Program-made: the position numbers and the translations under genes
Source: Aphidius gifuensis
Lineage: Eukaryota; Arthropoda; Insecta; Hymenoptera; Braconidae
Assembly (NCBI RefSeq): GCF_014905175.1
Contig: NC_057793.1
Span: 16,554,173-16,618,172 of the forward strand
Direction of reading: 5' to 3'
DNA: 64,000 nt
Shown here: in pieces, positions 51,681 to 64,000 of the stretch
Numbering within the stretch: position 1 is the first letter of the stretch
How the letters are laid out: every line of letters starts with the position of its first letter
Notes under the pieces: generated by a model
What the model was told of the DNA's origin: nothing
Databases searched by the model: none
The model's input: only the letters and a program-made list of their open reading frames with translations

Positions 51681-54188
51681 TCAGGGTGCACCTTGGGGAA
51701 CTTGACTATCTTTTTTTTAATCTCAAATGACAATTTTTCAATCCTTTCATTTTTTCTTTGTAACAAAAACGTATTTTTCTGAAATGACTAACGGTTCTTT
51801 CAATTCAGAACAATTCCCGTTTTTCAATTATATAAAACTTTTGTGAAACCAAAAAATTTTTTTCTCAAGTCACAAAATACTTTTTCCAATCTATAAAAGC
51901 CATTGTTTCTCAATCATTTTACTTTGTTTTTAACACAAAAATATATGTTCCTAAAATCGAAATATATTTTTTCAAATTATAAAAGTCATATTTTATTTAG
52001 CGTTTAAAATTTTTTTCAAATATCAAAATAATCTTTCAGAGAGATCAAATATTGTTTCAATTTATTAAAATTTCATTTTTTTTTTACTATTTTACCTTTA
52101 TTTCGAAATAAAAAAATATTTTTCTGAAAGAATATCTTTTCCATTTATCATATTTCTTAGTTCAAATAAACGTCGATTATTTAATTTTACAAAATTATTT
52201 TGCCATTGGAAAAAATATTTTTTTATTTAAAAAAAGATAAAAATAATTCGAAAACCATGGTGTAATGTCCTGCGTAAGCGCCGAACCTTTTTTCTATTTC
52301 ATATAAATTGTATTTTATAAAATTATATATTCACGGTCCAATTGGATACATCTAGCTCCATCTCATGATTCGTAAGGATAACATTCAAGGGAGCAAACGC
52401 AACCCCGAGCACCCCCGAATATTTCCGACTTACCCTACGGTTAGCTTGTGCCACTGACCCAATATATCGATCAGTTCAATGGGATCTCCGATCCCGTGAC
52501 TACCAGCTCCAACTGCTTTAATTGCTTTAACTGCTCTAACTGCTTTAATAGGTGCTTTAAAAAGTCTTAGAATAATTTTAAGAATCACCAGCCGAAAACT
52601 GTAAGTTATATTTATCCAATATTTCATTGATTTATTTTGCTTAAATATTCTCACTTAAATTCACATAATATTTGGTTACATGAATTAGTAAATTAAACTC
52701 ATTAAAATCATCTTGGATTTAACTTGTAATAAGTTCCGACCACATGGTCTAAGTTGGCTTGTTCTTTTAAATTTAAATTCAAATGCAAGTTTTGTGTTAA
52801 ATTATTTCATCAAATAAATATTGAATAAAGTAAATTATAGTTGGCCGATTTAAGCAAGAATTTGCTTGTTAAAAATATTTAATTATTTTAAATATAACAA
52901 TCAACGACCTCGTGGTCATGAATTTGGTTTTAGCTACGACCTGCAAAGTATAGTAAAGCGTTTATGTAATTATTAAATCAAACAAATGTAAAAGTGATCT
53001 TTGTTATAATTTTTATTGTAAATTCAGTGTTACACAAGTGCATCAATTAACTCAAGGTCCACGTCGGTCCAAACTTAACTATCTGTTACTGAACATCAAT
53101 ACCATTGGTAAAGTTGTGGTATTTTAATAATAAATTTACCATTTTAGTTAACATTATAATTTTTGTGTTCGACTCAAGTTTTTATAAATTATTTGTGTTC
53201 AATTTGTGTACCATTCTCGCGTATTTTTCAGGTTCCTTTTTACCTCTCCCTACATAACGTAAAATCGTCTCCCTACCTTTCTAATGTTCGTTTGCTGGGC
53301 AGGATAAACAGGGTTAAATTAATTACATATCTAGTTGAATTATTTTATTGGACAAAATCCCTAGGTCTCATAAATGATCCGGCTACGATATTTCAATGGT
53401 TTGTATAATTCATAGCAATACTCATCGATTCTAAAAAAATATTATTTCGATTAAAACAAAATTAATTTCATTTAAAAAAAGAAGAGACTTTCTATTAAAT
53501 TTATTATCTATGATGAGCAACTGAAAGTTTATCCCCATACGTAATCATGGCCGAATTGGGACACCGTGCAGTAGGATGTCTGCTAATCATAACAGGTAAG
53601 ACTCTAGAGTTGGTGGCACTCAACTTCAGAATCAGATAAATAGAGAAATTTAACGATTTCATAAGTCGTTCCTGCCACAAATTAATATGGAAAAAATACT
53701 TGCTCCGTCGCCACCTACTGGATCTAAGATGAAATGTAAAGGACCAAAATTACAGTAGCAATATTTAAACATCGTTTATGTAATTTGGTATATTATTTGT
53801 TGATCATTATCATTTTTTTTTCGTAATTTTGAAAATCTAAATAATAGTATAAAAATGATATATATTTTTCACCGGCCTATGACTAATAATAATTTGATAA
53901 AATTTATTATCCATCAATTTATTAATTTATTAGTAATTTATTTATTACTATTTATTTATTTATTTATTATTTATCAATAAATTGTATACTATTTTTTGCT
54001 TATCAACGAATATTGTAAATATATTCTCGATTGAAACATGGCTCTCATATAATGTATTTATTATTTAATCGATGGTAAACTTGTGTAACTTTTATTTTAA
54101 TTTTTTTTAAATAAAATAATTATAATCTTACATAATATTATTTTGGAAAATGAAAACTTTTCAAATTCAACAATTTATTTTTAATATT
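51681..54188. other. Intergenic sequence, no gene seen
   Basis: 51750-52250 continues the AAAATATTTTTTT phrases. About 52500-52560 has short GCTTTAACTGCTTTAATTG-type repeats. 53840-54000 is TTTATTTA-rich. No frame longer than about 80 codons and none with a recognisable motif. The last bases, 54184-54188 ATATT, are the left target duplication of the BEL element. Confidence 0.45.
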
Positions 54189-54335
54189 TGTTCCGGGTCG
54201 AACCACATGTCTGTCGGTCCCAGACTGACCAGATTTTTATTCTTTTTATTTTTTAAACAAAATACAATAAGTTGATAAGTTTTAAACATTACTCTGTTTT
54301 TTATGGCTAGATCACGAGATCATACAATTTCAATA
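54189..54335 (+). repeat. Remnant of the BEL 5' LTR
   Basis: Nearly identical to the first 145 bases of the 3' LTR (58977-59121), then breaks at CAATTTCAA into gag. More than 900 bp of LTR, the primer-binding site and the start of gag are missing. Confidence 0.8.
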
Positions 54336-54960
54336 ACAAATATGAAGATAAACGTCTTTTGACTCACAGACATTGGTCAATAATACGAGATTATCCAAAG
54401 TTGAAAAAAGATACACCTGCAGCTCTTGGTGAGTTAGTAGATACATTTAGACAACGTATTAAAGCATTAGAAAATTTACAAGTTAAACATAATGCATGGG
54501 ACATAGCACTAGTTGATTTTATGTTATTAAAATTAAATCAAGATACAATTTTTGCATGGGAAATGACTCATAATTCTCATGAAATAACAAAATATTCCGA
54601 CTTGTTAGAATTTTTGGAACAACGAGCAAGATGTGCTAATTTTGCTTTGAAAGAAGAAACAAATACAAATGAAAATAAAAAGGGTGAAAACTAAGTTAAA
54701 AGGTGGAATATCATTGACAACAACTACTACACGTGTCTGTCAATATGTTCGAGACACACTGTATATAGTTTGAGATATTCAAAAGTTTACACAAGAGAAG
54801 AAGATATAAGGCTGCAATCAAGGCCTCATTATGCTTGAATTGCCTGAAAAAGGGCACGGTCAAAGATTGCAAGTCAACAGGGTGTCGTACCTGCGACAAA
54901 AAACACCATACATTTTTGCATCGGCCAACGACCATTGAGTCTGACCAGGCCAACACAACA
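54335..54960 (+). pseudogene. gag: BEL gag, truncated at its start
   Basis: The frame 54335-54694 codes for RLLTHRHWSIIRDYPKL and a helical capsid-like stretch (LGELVDTFRQRIKALENL). After stops and a frame change, a zinc-knuckle region appears at about 54825-54920 (CLNCLKKGTVKDC, GCRTCDKKHHTFLH). Would assemble the retroelement particle; N-terminus lost with the LTR deletion. Confidence 0.7.
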
Positions 54961-55059
54961 TCTGTTCCAGTAGCAGATGTAAACAAACAAATATGACTAC
55001 AGCATAGTAGTATACATCCAGGACGACCTATAGCATTTGTAGTCAACTCAACAACAAGT

Positions 55060-55365
55060 GTATTAGTCGTCTCAGCACTCATCAATGTATTCAATATTGA
55101 CGGAGAAAAAATACAATGTCGATGTCTTCTTGATACGTGCTCAACTGCAAATTTTATGACTGAAAGTATGGCAAGTAAACTTAAATTAAATAAAAAGAAA
55201 TGTTCAATCTCAATTGGTGCATTGAACACAGCTTCAACAATTTCTAAACATGTTGTAAGTACCACAATTCAATCTTGTCACACAAATAATAGAAAGAACA
55301 TTAAGTTTTCTGACAGTTCAAGAATTTCGGAAAATATACCTGATCAAATAATTAATAAAAGATAA
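55060..55365 (+). pseudogene. BEL protease region
   Basis: Contains CRCLLDTCSTANFMTE (55120-55165), the Asp-Thr active-site region of BEL/Pao proteases, then a typical MASKLKLNKKK stretch. Ends in frame at 55365; further broken pieces (GAGVTMSLFTQGQIDLS, RTKFGWVIGE) follow to about 55560. Confidence 0.65.
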
Positions 55366-55830
55366 TATTAAAATTCCTAATACAATGAAATTAGCATTTC
55401 TAATTTTCATCAACCTGCTCCAGTTGATATTTTATTGGGAGCAGGTGTTACCATGTCATTATTTACACAAGGACAAATAGATTTGTCTAAAATCTGGTGG
55501 CCCTGATTTATTCTTACAAAGAACTAAATTTGGATGGGTCATCGGGGAGTGCACCTACAAAGGTCCCATCGCAACAAGTGTCTTGCCACCTGGCATCAGA
55601 CATGCACTTTGATTTCTCAAAATTTTGGAATGAAAAGTAAAGATGTTTGTCATCTCACAGCAGATGAATTAGCATGTGAAGAACATTTTTCTTCAACATG
55701 TCACAAGAAATGGTAGGACGATACATTGTCGCTTTTTACCATTTAAACTACTCAGTCAATCAATGGGAGAGCTCGGTCTATAGCAATAAAAAGATTAAAT
55801 TCTCTAGAGAAAAAGCTTCAAACTAATCCT

Positions 55831-56514
55831 ATGTTAAAGATACAATACAACGCTGTACTACAAGAATACCTAGACTTAGGTCACATGTCTGAAGTACCAG
55901 ATAAACAATTACAAGAAGATGGTTTTTATTTACCTCATCATGCAGTGATAAAAGAAGAAAGCCAAACAACAAAAGTACGAGTCGTGTTCGACGGTTCAGC
56001 CAAGGGTTCCAAGGGTCATTCGCTCAATGAATTGCTACATGTTGGCCCAACAATACAGACAGACATTTTCTCATTACTACTTCGATTTAGATTACACCAA
56101 TACGTACTGACTGGTGACATTGAGAAAATGTACAGACAATTTTTAGTACGTCCACAAGATAGAAAATATCAACGTATTTTATGGAGAAATACGTCTGGTA
56201 TTATCAAAACATATGAATTAAATACTGTAACATTTGGTCTTGCTCCATCACCATTCCTAGCTATACGATGTCTACATAAATTAGCTGATGATGAACAAGA
56301 AAATTTTCCTATAGCATCAGAAATACTCAAGAGAGATCTATATGTCGATGATCTTTTAACTGGTACACAAACACTTGAAGAAGCAATTAAATTGAGGGAT
56401 GAATTAATTCCTTTATTACAACAAGGTATGTTAAATATACGCAAATGGGCTTCCAATGAGCCTAGACTATTAGAACTTCAAGGGCTAACAAAAAATTTTA
56501 CAATTACAATTTAA
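55831..56514 (+). pseudogene. pol: BEL reverse transcriptase
   Basis: Reads FYLPHHAVIKEE, TTKVRVVFDGSAKG, LTGDIEKMYRQFLVRP (first catalytic Asp), VTFGLAPSPFLAIRCL, and the catalytic RDLYVDDLLTG, then the thumb IRKWASNEP. It is the best preserved BEL gene, 227 codons uninterrupted. Downstream (56515-57600) RNase H and linker pieces are scattered over several frames. Confidence 0.8.
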
Positions 56515-58057
56515 TGACTCAGTGCAATAAAAACTCTCGGTGTTTACTGGAGATCTACTACAGATACAATTGTTTACACAGTTAAAACAATTACGTTTAC
56601 GAAATTACAAAACGCAAAATTTTTTCTGAAATTGGAAAATCTTTGATCCTCTTGGACTTCTTGGTCCAGTTGTTATGACAGCAAAAATAGTTATGCAACA
56701 ATATGGGTATGAACATTGACTGGGATGAACCTGTCCCATCACAATTAAAGATGAATGGTTAACATTTATAACCAATTACAACTTTTAAATGATTTATCTT
56801 TTTAAAAGACATACAATATTAAATGATACAACAAGTATACAATTACATGGCTTTTTTGTATGCCAGTGAAAAGCATATGGGGCTTGTATTTATCTCAGGT
56901 CCATTGATAAAAGGTAAAGTTTACTTTTTGTGTGCTTAGAAGCACTTATAGCTCCTCTCTCAAGACACTATCAATCCCTAGATTGGAATTATGTGGACAT
57001 TATTACTTGCTTCATATACAACAATAATTAAAGCAATACACATAACAATAGATGACACATATTTGTGTGTCAGATTCTACAATTGTTTACACTGGCTAAG
57101 AAAAGAGCCAAGTGTTATGAAAACATTCGTGGCAAACAGAATTGCCAAAATACAAGAAAAAACAAAAACAACACAATGGTGCCATGTACGTACACACATG
57201 ACAATCCAATGACCTGATTTCAAGAGGTCAACTACCTGAAGAATTCATCAAAACAACAACATGGCAACATGGGCCGTCTTGGCTGTGTGAAGAGATCAGA
57301 TGGCTGGCCGAAATTCGAGATGACCGAGGGTTTGCAGTCTACCTGAGCTCAAGGTCAACACATGTCTCAACACAACGACAAGTTCAACACAACCGCAAAA
57401 GTAAATATAAACAATAAAAATGATTACAATATTTTAACTCGTTATTCATCTTGGAATAAATTACAAAATGTCATTGCATATTGTCTGCGAATGAAAACAA
57501 ACAACAAGAATACTGGTTATTTAAAAATCAATGAAATTGAATATGCTACTAATACAATAATTAAACTAGTACAGAAAGAAATATTTTTGATGAATTAAAA
57601 TTCTAGAAAATCAAAGACAATTAAATCAAATTAAATTAAAACTCACTCCATTTATTGATAAAATGGATTATTGCGAGTAGGAGGGCGATTACAAAATGCC
57701 TCTATTCCATACAATCAAAAGTATCCAATCATTTTACCTAAAAAGCATCATGTAACTTCATTAATAATTAAACATGAACATAAAGTACCTTGCATACTGG
57801 TACTCAAGCCACATTATATGCTGTAAGACAACAATATTGGCCGATTGATGGTGCAATCAAGTGAGTAAAATAATACGCACTTGCAACATGTCTACGAGCA
57901 CAGCCTCGTACAATTGATTATCTGATCGGTAATTTACCAAAAGCAAGAGTTAATGAAGCAATTCCATTTACAATAGTTAGGGTTGACTTTGTGGACCTTT
58001 TTAGTTAAAGAAAGAAAGAAAAGAAATAAATTAAAGTTAAAATATACGTAGCAGTCT
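56515..58057 (+). pseudogene. BEL RNase H and integrase N-terminal region, heavily decayed
   Basis: Short readable pieces in changing frames, for example FDPLGLLGPVV (about 56640), the N-terminal integrase zinc-binding region near 57760-57920 (KHHVTSLIIKHEH, then an HTGTQATLYAVRQQYWP-like stretch), and RVNEAIPFTIV. Numerous stops. Confidence 0.5.
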
Positions 58058-58884
58058 TTGTATGTCGTCATCAAAGCTGTACATCTAGAAATGGTCAGTG
58101 ATTTAACTACAGATTGTTTTATTGCTGCTTTAAAGATTTGTTTAAGACATTGGTTTACGACTGATATTTATTCAGACAATGGTTTAAATTTTCAAGGGGC
58201 CAACAATGAATTGATTAAACTGCAAGATCAATTAAAATCAAACGATGCACAAAATAAATTACAAGAATTTTTTAACACAAAAAAAAATTCAATGGCATTT
58301 TACGCCACCACTTTCTACATTTTGGCGGACTTTGGGAAGCCGCAGTCAAGTCATTCAAACATCATTTTAAAAGGGTTATTAAACCAGATATTTTATTATC
58401 ACAAGAAGAATTCAACACCTTGATTATTGAGATCGAGGCAATACTCAATTCACGTCCACTGACACCTATTTCAACTGATCCAAATGATTTTATGGTGCTC
58501 TCACCTGGACATTTTTTAATTGGACATGCTCTCACAACTATAAGAGATCATGACTACAACAACATACCCATGAACAGGTTGTCTAGATGGCAACTGATTG
58601 AACAACTAAAACAAGAATTTTGGCAACGTTGGCACAATGAATATCTCAACGAGATGATCAACCGTAGTAAGTGGAACAAAGACAACAACAACATAGAAAT
58701 AGGCGATGTGGTCTTATTGAAGGAAGACAACATTCCACCTATGCATTGGGCATTGGGTCGAATCATCGAGACGCATCCTGGGACGGATGGTATTGTCCGT
58801 ACGGTCACCATCAAAACAGCAAAGTCTACCTACAAACGCAACGTCAAGAAAATAGCACCCCTGGTTCCTTGTGACCCAGAATGA
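58058..58884 (+). pseudogene. BEL integrase core and C-terminal part, frameshifted
   Basis: 58058-58423 reads VVIKAVHLEMVSDLTTDCF and DIYSDNGLNFQGANNEL (second catalytic Asp), then shifts frame. 58420-58884 carries EIEAILNSRPLTPIS, LSPGHFLIGHALTTI and the C-terminal basic WQRWHNEYL and GDVVLLKEDNIPPMHW. Integrase inserts the element; not functional here. Confidence 0.75.
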
Positions 58885-58976
58885 CAACATTAGAATAAAT
58901 TAATTTTACATTTACTAACACTTTTATTCTGTTCTAGATATTAAGTTGATCGGCCGACCTCTCAACGGGGGGAGAA

Positions 58977-60043
58977 TGTTCCGGGTCGAACCACATGTCT
59001 GTCGGTCCCAGACTGACCAGATTTTTATTCTTTTTATTTTTTAAACAAAATACAATAAGTTGATAAGTTTTAAACATTACTCTGTTTTTTATGGCTAGAT
59101 CACGAGATCATACAATTTCAAATAACATATGACTAACAATTTTGGTTTATATTTTTTCTAAAATATTTTAAACAACGATTTAATTTATGTACTTTTTAAT
59201 AGCCTTTTACAAACTCGAATATTCCCACACATGGTCAACTCATGCATAGATTTTTGAGTAAAAATCACGTAACAAATAAAACCATGAACTCAAGTTTCTC
59301 TTTGGTACTATTATAACATATTTTTTAAAACATTATTTGTCAAGAATTAGAGAAAATCTCACATCTGTCAAACAACTGCACTAACGTATTTTCGATACAC
59401 AGTGTCGTAAAATCGACAATAAAAAAGTAAATTTATAACTTTTTAAAATAAACTAAATTCATGAAAACGTCTTGGACTTTCCGGTCGTAAAATCTATATT
59501 TTTTGTTTACACATGGTATTTTTTATGTCACCCTTTGGACCACACAAGGCCCAATTTTATGTCTAAAAATCCCACCACCTACACCTAGTTTTTTACCCTC
59601 TCTTGAACTAATTTTTGACCAATTAAAACTAATTTTTTAACTAAGTATACACCCATTTTTTGGACTTAACAATTTTCAACAAACTGAGAAATCAGTTGCT
59701 CTTCAACACTCGTTTACGTAACATCTCTAATTAATATTGATTCGCGTACAACGGGATTTCTTTATACTTACAATATAAAATAGTAGTGTCTGTCCATGAC
59801 AACACTTGTTAGAGTCAACTCAATACACAATATACAATACAATTAATTATAATTTTAGTGAAATAATAAAGTGAATATATTAATAGAATTTAAGCCACAG
59901 TGTTTGGATTTATTTAAAGTGTTATTCCTATTATTTCAAGTTACAACCTATCCTCCACATCCTTTGATAGCCCTGTATCAAACATAAGGCCTTACAACCC
60001 TTGTGAAATTATCGTGGTATATTTGGATACGTGGTGTGATACA
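58977..60043 (+). repeat. BEL 3' LTR, full length
   Basis: 1067 bp from TG at 58977 to CA at 60043, preceded by a purine tract and followed by ATATT. No ORF. Confidence 0.8.
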
Positions 60044-60048
60044 ATATT

Positions 60049-61437
60049 TATTCTTACTAGAATTATATGTACATAATTAAAAATCAATTATCGTGCCAAA
60101 AATTATTTTGAAATAAACAACATAGAAACAAAATTTTTAATTTTAAATAATCATCACTGTTAGTTAGAGATTATCTACTTTTACTCATTAAAAAAAACAC
60201 ATCGGTCATGTAAATAATCAATCAAGTTTATACACTTGATTCATGTGTAGAACAGCTGACGGAAAGCTCTACCTTTTTCCTGGACCCTTTTTAACTAAAG
60301 ACCTGAAATTTTTTCGGTACTTGGACAAATTCACCATCAATTTAAACTTAATGATATTTATATAAAACCATATATATTAACTGGTGTATGATATGATGAT
60401 GGTTGTGTTGTAACATAATAAACATTTGCTATGGGCCTATTGAAATTGAAATAAAATAAAATAAAATAATAAAAATTGAGCATGTGTCAAACAGTATGTG
60501 AAACTGATAAAAATAATGCGGTTGATTAATTATAAATTATTTGTTTCAATTAATCCTTGATGAATAGTTATATCAATTGAAATTATTCCCTCAATATAAA
60601 ATTCAATGTTTAAATTTGAAAATCATATTCCAATTTGACTTGAAAATAATTTAGTTATTTATAATAATATCCCGAAGTGTTACTTTACGTTTATCATATG
60701 ATATATTAATATCAATTTCAAATTTTGTAGTTATACCATAATTTTGTGATCTTATAAAATGTTGATTAATATCTGTCGGGAACGATTGACCAAGCCCATT
60801 AGTTTATTCTGACATACCATCAGCATAAACATCTTTTTTAACATAATTTTAAAAAAAGAAAAAAACGATTCTACAAATTTATATTTAGAAATGCTGTTTT
60901 TGCTTGTTGAAAATTATACCATACATTATTCACTTATGTTATTTATGAAATTCAAATTTTCATATTACATATTTTTATAATAAATTGAAAAACTCACTTT
61001 AAAAAACCATCTAATATATATATTCTATAATATATTGTGTTTATTGACAACATTATTTTATTTTATTTTTTTAAGTTAAAATGTCCTTAAACACCATACA
61101 GTCTATCGTGACAATTCACAACATTCGTTTCAATTTTAATTATAACTTTTAATTTTTTAAATTAACTTGATTGATGAAGTGCTATTTTTATACTTTTTCA
61201 AGAAATACACTTGCAATTTTATTATTTTAATAGAGGTTTAGATGTATTATTGTGTTTTGTTTCTTTTTTTCTTTTATTAATAGATCCAGTATTACATTTT
61301 TTTTTATTTATATTTTGTTTTAACGATAATATTATTATTTCTGTGCACTTGACAAAAAAAAAGTATACTAAAAATTATTAAAGAAATGTTGATGAAATAA
61401 TATTGCAAAAATTGAAGACTTTCGCTTTACGTTTTAC
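60049..61437. other. AT-rich intergenic region, no gene seen
   Basis: No frame over 60 codons and no repeat structure that stands out. Probably 3' flank of the minus-strand gene that follows. Confidence 0.45.
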
Positions 61438-63420
61438 TTATTTGGACTTATTCCTTTGAAGTAATTCAGTATTCGATTTTTTTTTAAATTGAAATGGCTT
61501 CATTCTTTTACGTGGTGGTTCATCATTTTCAACATCCGTCTCCTTAGGGCTTGTAGAACTATCACCATCTTTTGTTGGCAATGATGTTTCACCTTCTGTA
61601 TTATCATTGTCATCATTTACACTTGTACTCTCATTGTTATCATTATTTATTTGTACTGTAGAAGTTACTACTTCAGGTTTTTGTTTTGAACGTAGACACT
61701 CCAAATCGATTAAAACTTCATTTACTTTGATGAGATTTTCATTTAAAGTAAATCCATACAAATCTTTACTAATAACAGAACATACTGTTTTACTTTCAAG
61801 TGGATATTTAAGATCGTAAACAAAAAAACAACAAAACAATGAATCTAATGCTTCAAGTAAATTATCAAATTTGTATTTTAAGCCATCAATGCACGTGTAA
61901 AAATCTGTGATCTTGGTCCAACTTTCACCTACAACAACAATGATCGGTTGTGATGTGAGCTTGTATTCCTTCAATTTATTTGCTCGGTCGATTATTACTT
62001 GATCCACCTCATCGTTAGTCTATAAAAATAAAGAAAATGTATTTATTTATTTATTTAAATGACCTAAAGTTTGATTTAAAAAAAAAACGTTTTTAAAAAA
62101 TCTATAATATAAAGTACTGCTGATCAAAATTTCTTTTTGTTGATTTTATTTATATTTTTATGTCTGTTATTATTATTTTTTTTTTATTAATTTATTCTTA
62201 GGATTTGATTTATTTATATATTTAATTCTAAAATATGTGTTTATAATAATTAGAAAAAAAAATCATATTTTTTTTGAAACATTTATAATATTGATAAATA
62301 ATTAAAAAAAAACAATATCGTAGTTTAATAATAGTCTTCCTTTTCCATTGATTTATTTTTATTATTTATTTATTTATGTATTATATTTCATTATTAAAAA
62401 ACACAAATGAAAATATGATTTATTTAATTTATACTTTTAATATTATTTGTAATTTTAATGATTTTTTGTATTTATTTTGTCGCAATATATATTTTGAGCA
62501 ATGAAAAAAAAAAATTTCTATCACTTTCCTTATTGAATTTTATTATTTTCTTATTATAGTCAACTATTATTATTTAAATTAAGAGTATATAGTTAATTAA
62601 GCTTCTTTATATAATAGAATGAAAAATAAAAATCTTACCGATGCAAGTAACATTAAACTATCTTCTGATTCTGCTACGGATGGCTTCCACCCGCGAGCTA
62701 TTTGTGCTGATGGTGGTAATAAATATGATGCTAGTTTTATTTGATGCGCAATTATAATATTATTGTTGTTATTTTTTTTAATTATCTCAATATAATTTTT
62801 TGCGGTTTCATTGATATTTTTTTTTCGAACAACGCAAAGTTCATTAATTAATTTGCTCAATGTTGTTGCATTTAATTCTTTTTTTAAACTCGATTTCATA
62901 TCATCAAAATCATGTTTGATTAATTCAGCAGCTATGGGCTCACTCAAAATTGGCCAGTCTTGTATGAAATCATCAGTAGTATTGTAGTTGCTACTTTTTC
63001 TTATTTTCATTGTGTCCACCCAATTCTTTAAAACGAGCTCCTTTGGCTCTCTATTGGTTTTCAACCAATCCTTTTTTTTCTTTAGTCCATCATCAATATT
63101 ATCATCATCATCATCTGTTATATGTGAAGCAGTAAATAAAATATATTTAAAATAAATTCAATAAATAGAAATGGAAGTAAAAAATAAACTTACCAATTTT
63201 GTTCAGAGTTTCTTCCTTGCCTTTTTCGTTATATACATTTTTTTTTTTATAATTAAATTTTCTGTATATAAGTGGTAGTTTGCCTCTTGAAGCTACAGCT
63301 TTAATATTTTTTGCTTTACATCCACTAATCTTGGGTATATAATACAGTTGCTCTGGCTTTTCGCAAGTAAAAATTTTACAAATTTTTTGGTCCAAAATAT
63401 TAAAATCTTCATTTAAAAGT
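61438..63420 (-). CDS. Spliced gene of an unknown but widespread family, at least three exons
   Basis: Minus-strand exons 63420-63194, 63114-62639 and 62019-61438, with GT-AG borders (CACAG|A, G|GTAAGT; AACAG|A, G|GTAAGA; TATAG|A). Exon 1 here includes CKIFTCEKPEQLYYIP and a basic segment. Exon 2 has WPILSEPIAAELIKHDF and KLASYLLPPSAQIARGWKPS. Exon 3 has QPIIVVVGESWTKITDFYTC, IDGLKYKFDNLLEALDSLFC and DLKYPLESKTVC, followed by a Ser/Thr/Asp-rich tail and a basic PRKRMKPF nuclear-localisation-like end. Related proteins, often multi-copy, occur in arthropods and fish genomes and may be transposon-borne; their biochemical role is unknown to me. The first exon is upstream, past 63420. Only low-complexity Asn runs look unusual. 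Confidence 0.6.
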
Positions 63421-64000
63421 CTGTGAAATTGTTAATTATATAGTAATAAAATGATAATAATGATAATGCTTAATAATATATTATGTATAAAATACAGATA
63501 AATAAGGTTTTAAAAATAAAAATATTACTCTACTTTCTTATTAGTATTATTACTATAGATAATATTTTTCAGGTTTTTTTTTCTTGCTGAAGTTTATGTG
63601 AGATGTAACCATTTAATGGTAAAAATAAGTTAGCTTTTTAATTATTGATTAAGAGTTAAGAGTAACAGTCAACAACATTGTATTGATAAAATGGATAATA
63701 ATTAATAATTAATTAACGATATAAAGTACGATTTTAAAAACAACGGGTAATTCTCGACGTGTTTCAATATTACGATCATTATTATCATCTTTATTTTTAG
63801 AAATTTTGTAAGGTGATAATACTACAATTTTTCTTGAATATGTGTACACTGTGTATTTGCCAAATAAATCAGTAGAATTTGAAATCTATCAGGATTAAAG
63901 AAACCAATTTTTTTACAAGCTTTAACAATGACGGTCAAACGTCGAACTGTTGCATTGAAAAAATTACTAAGACTGTCTTTTTATTCTTCTTATGAAATTT
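63421..64000. other. Window end, no assigned exon
   Basis: Probably contains the upstream intron of the minus-strand gene at 61438-63420. No exon could be assigned with confidence. Confidence 0.35.

Larger units (their letters stand above)
54189..60043 (+). mobile_element. BEL/Pao LTR retrotransposon, degenerate, with 5-bp target duplication
   Basis: Starts TGTTCCGGGTCGAACC (54189) and ends ...GTGATACA (60043), flanked by ATATT on both sides (54184-54188, 60044-60048). Gag, protease, YVDD reverse transcriptase and integrase are in BEL/Pao order. The 3' LTR is full length (58977-60043, 1067 bp), but only the first ~145 bp of the 5' LTR survive, joined directly to gag. A purine tract (GGGGGGAGAA) precedes the 3' LTR. 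The body has many stops and frameshifts. Confidence 0.85.

Noticed and set aside
1..64000. tRNA, rRNA or other structural RNA genes
   Set aside because: No cloverleaf or conserved rRNA core sequence could be recognised by eye; a covariance-model scan would be needed to exclude small RNAs.

Overview
The window is AT-rich eukaryotic DNA, almost certainly from an insect genome. The evidence is spliced genes with short GT-AG introns, an acetyl-CoA carboxylase pseudogene of arthropod type, and Polinton, CACTA, hAT, Mutator-like foldback, piggyBac-like, Gypsy and BEL/Pao elements nested in each other. AT-richness and element content would suit a parasitoid wasp, but the order cannot be fixed from this sequence. 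No ordinary host housekeeping gene is intact here; nearly everything is mobile-element sequence.

Layout. 1-1340: repeat fragments and a degenerate ORF. 1341-3031: non-autonomous hAT element (8-bp target duplication) holding a Mutator-type foldback at 1701-2549 (9-bp duplication). 3257-3996: TA-flanked foldback. 4705-16279: an 11.6-kb CACTA-like element with CCCGGGTGGAAAA termini and a 2-bp duplication. It carries a spliced minus-strand transposase (9300-13789) and a divergent, damaged BEN-domain gene (14114-15665), and is loaded with secondary insertions and a 13-copy 150-bp array. About 16960-20640: broken minus-strand Gypsy element. 21000-24600: tandem repeats and the carboxylase pseudogene. 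25064-25781: CACTA-ended MITE.

26403-45479 is the centre of the window: a 19,077-bp Polinton/Maverick (adintovirus-like element) with ~200-bp terminal inverted repeats (TIRs) and a perfect 6-bp target duplication, GAGACA. Its genes all lie on the plus strand: a six-exon repeat-rich gene, protein-primed DNA polymerase B (broken), packaging ATPase, a small basic/hydrophobic protein, a conserved unknown protein, DDE integrase with chromodomain, penton-like minor capsid protein (frameshifted), basic core protein, major capsid protein (truncated) joined to the end of the adenain-type protease, a two-BIR plus RING inhibitor-of-apoptosis protein, a baculovirus-F/errantivirus-type envelope fusion protein, and unknown proteins. 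Capsid, packaging, integration and replication genes form the standard Polinton set. The IAP and envelope-like genes are accessory, and suggest an element that once could suppress cell death and possibly leave the cell as an enveloped particle. The damage (two breaks in polB, a deletion across capsid and protease, a stop in the envelope gene) says this copy is probably defective.

45480-54188: low-complexity sequence, hairpin arrays, MITEs and foldbacks with no convincing gene. 54189-60043: degenerate BEL/Pao retrotransposon with a shortened 5' LTR, an intact-length 3' LTR and a 5-bp duplication ATATT. 61438-63420: three exons of a minus-strand gene of a widespread but functionally unknown family.
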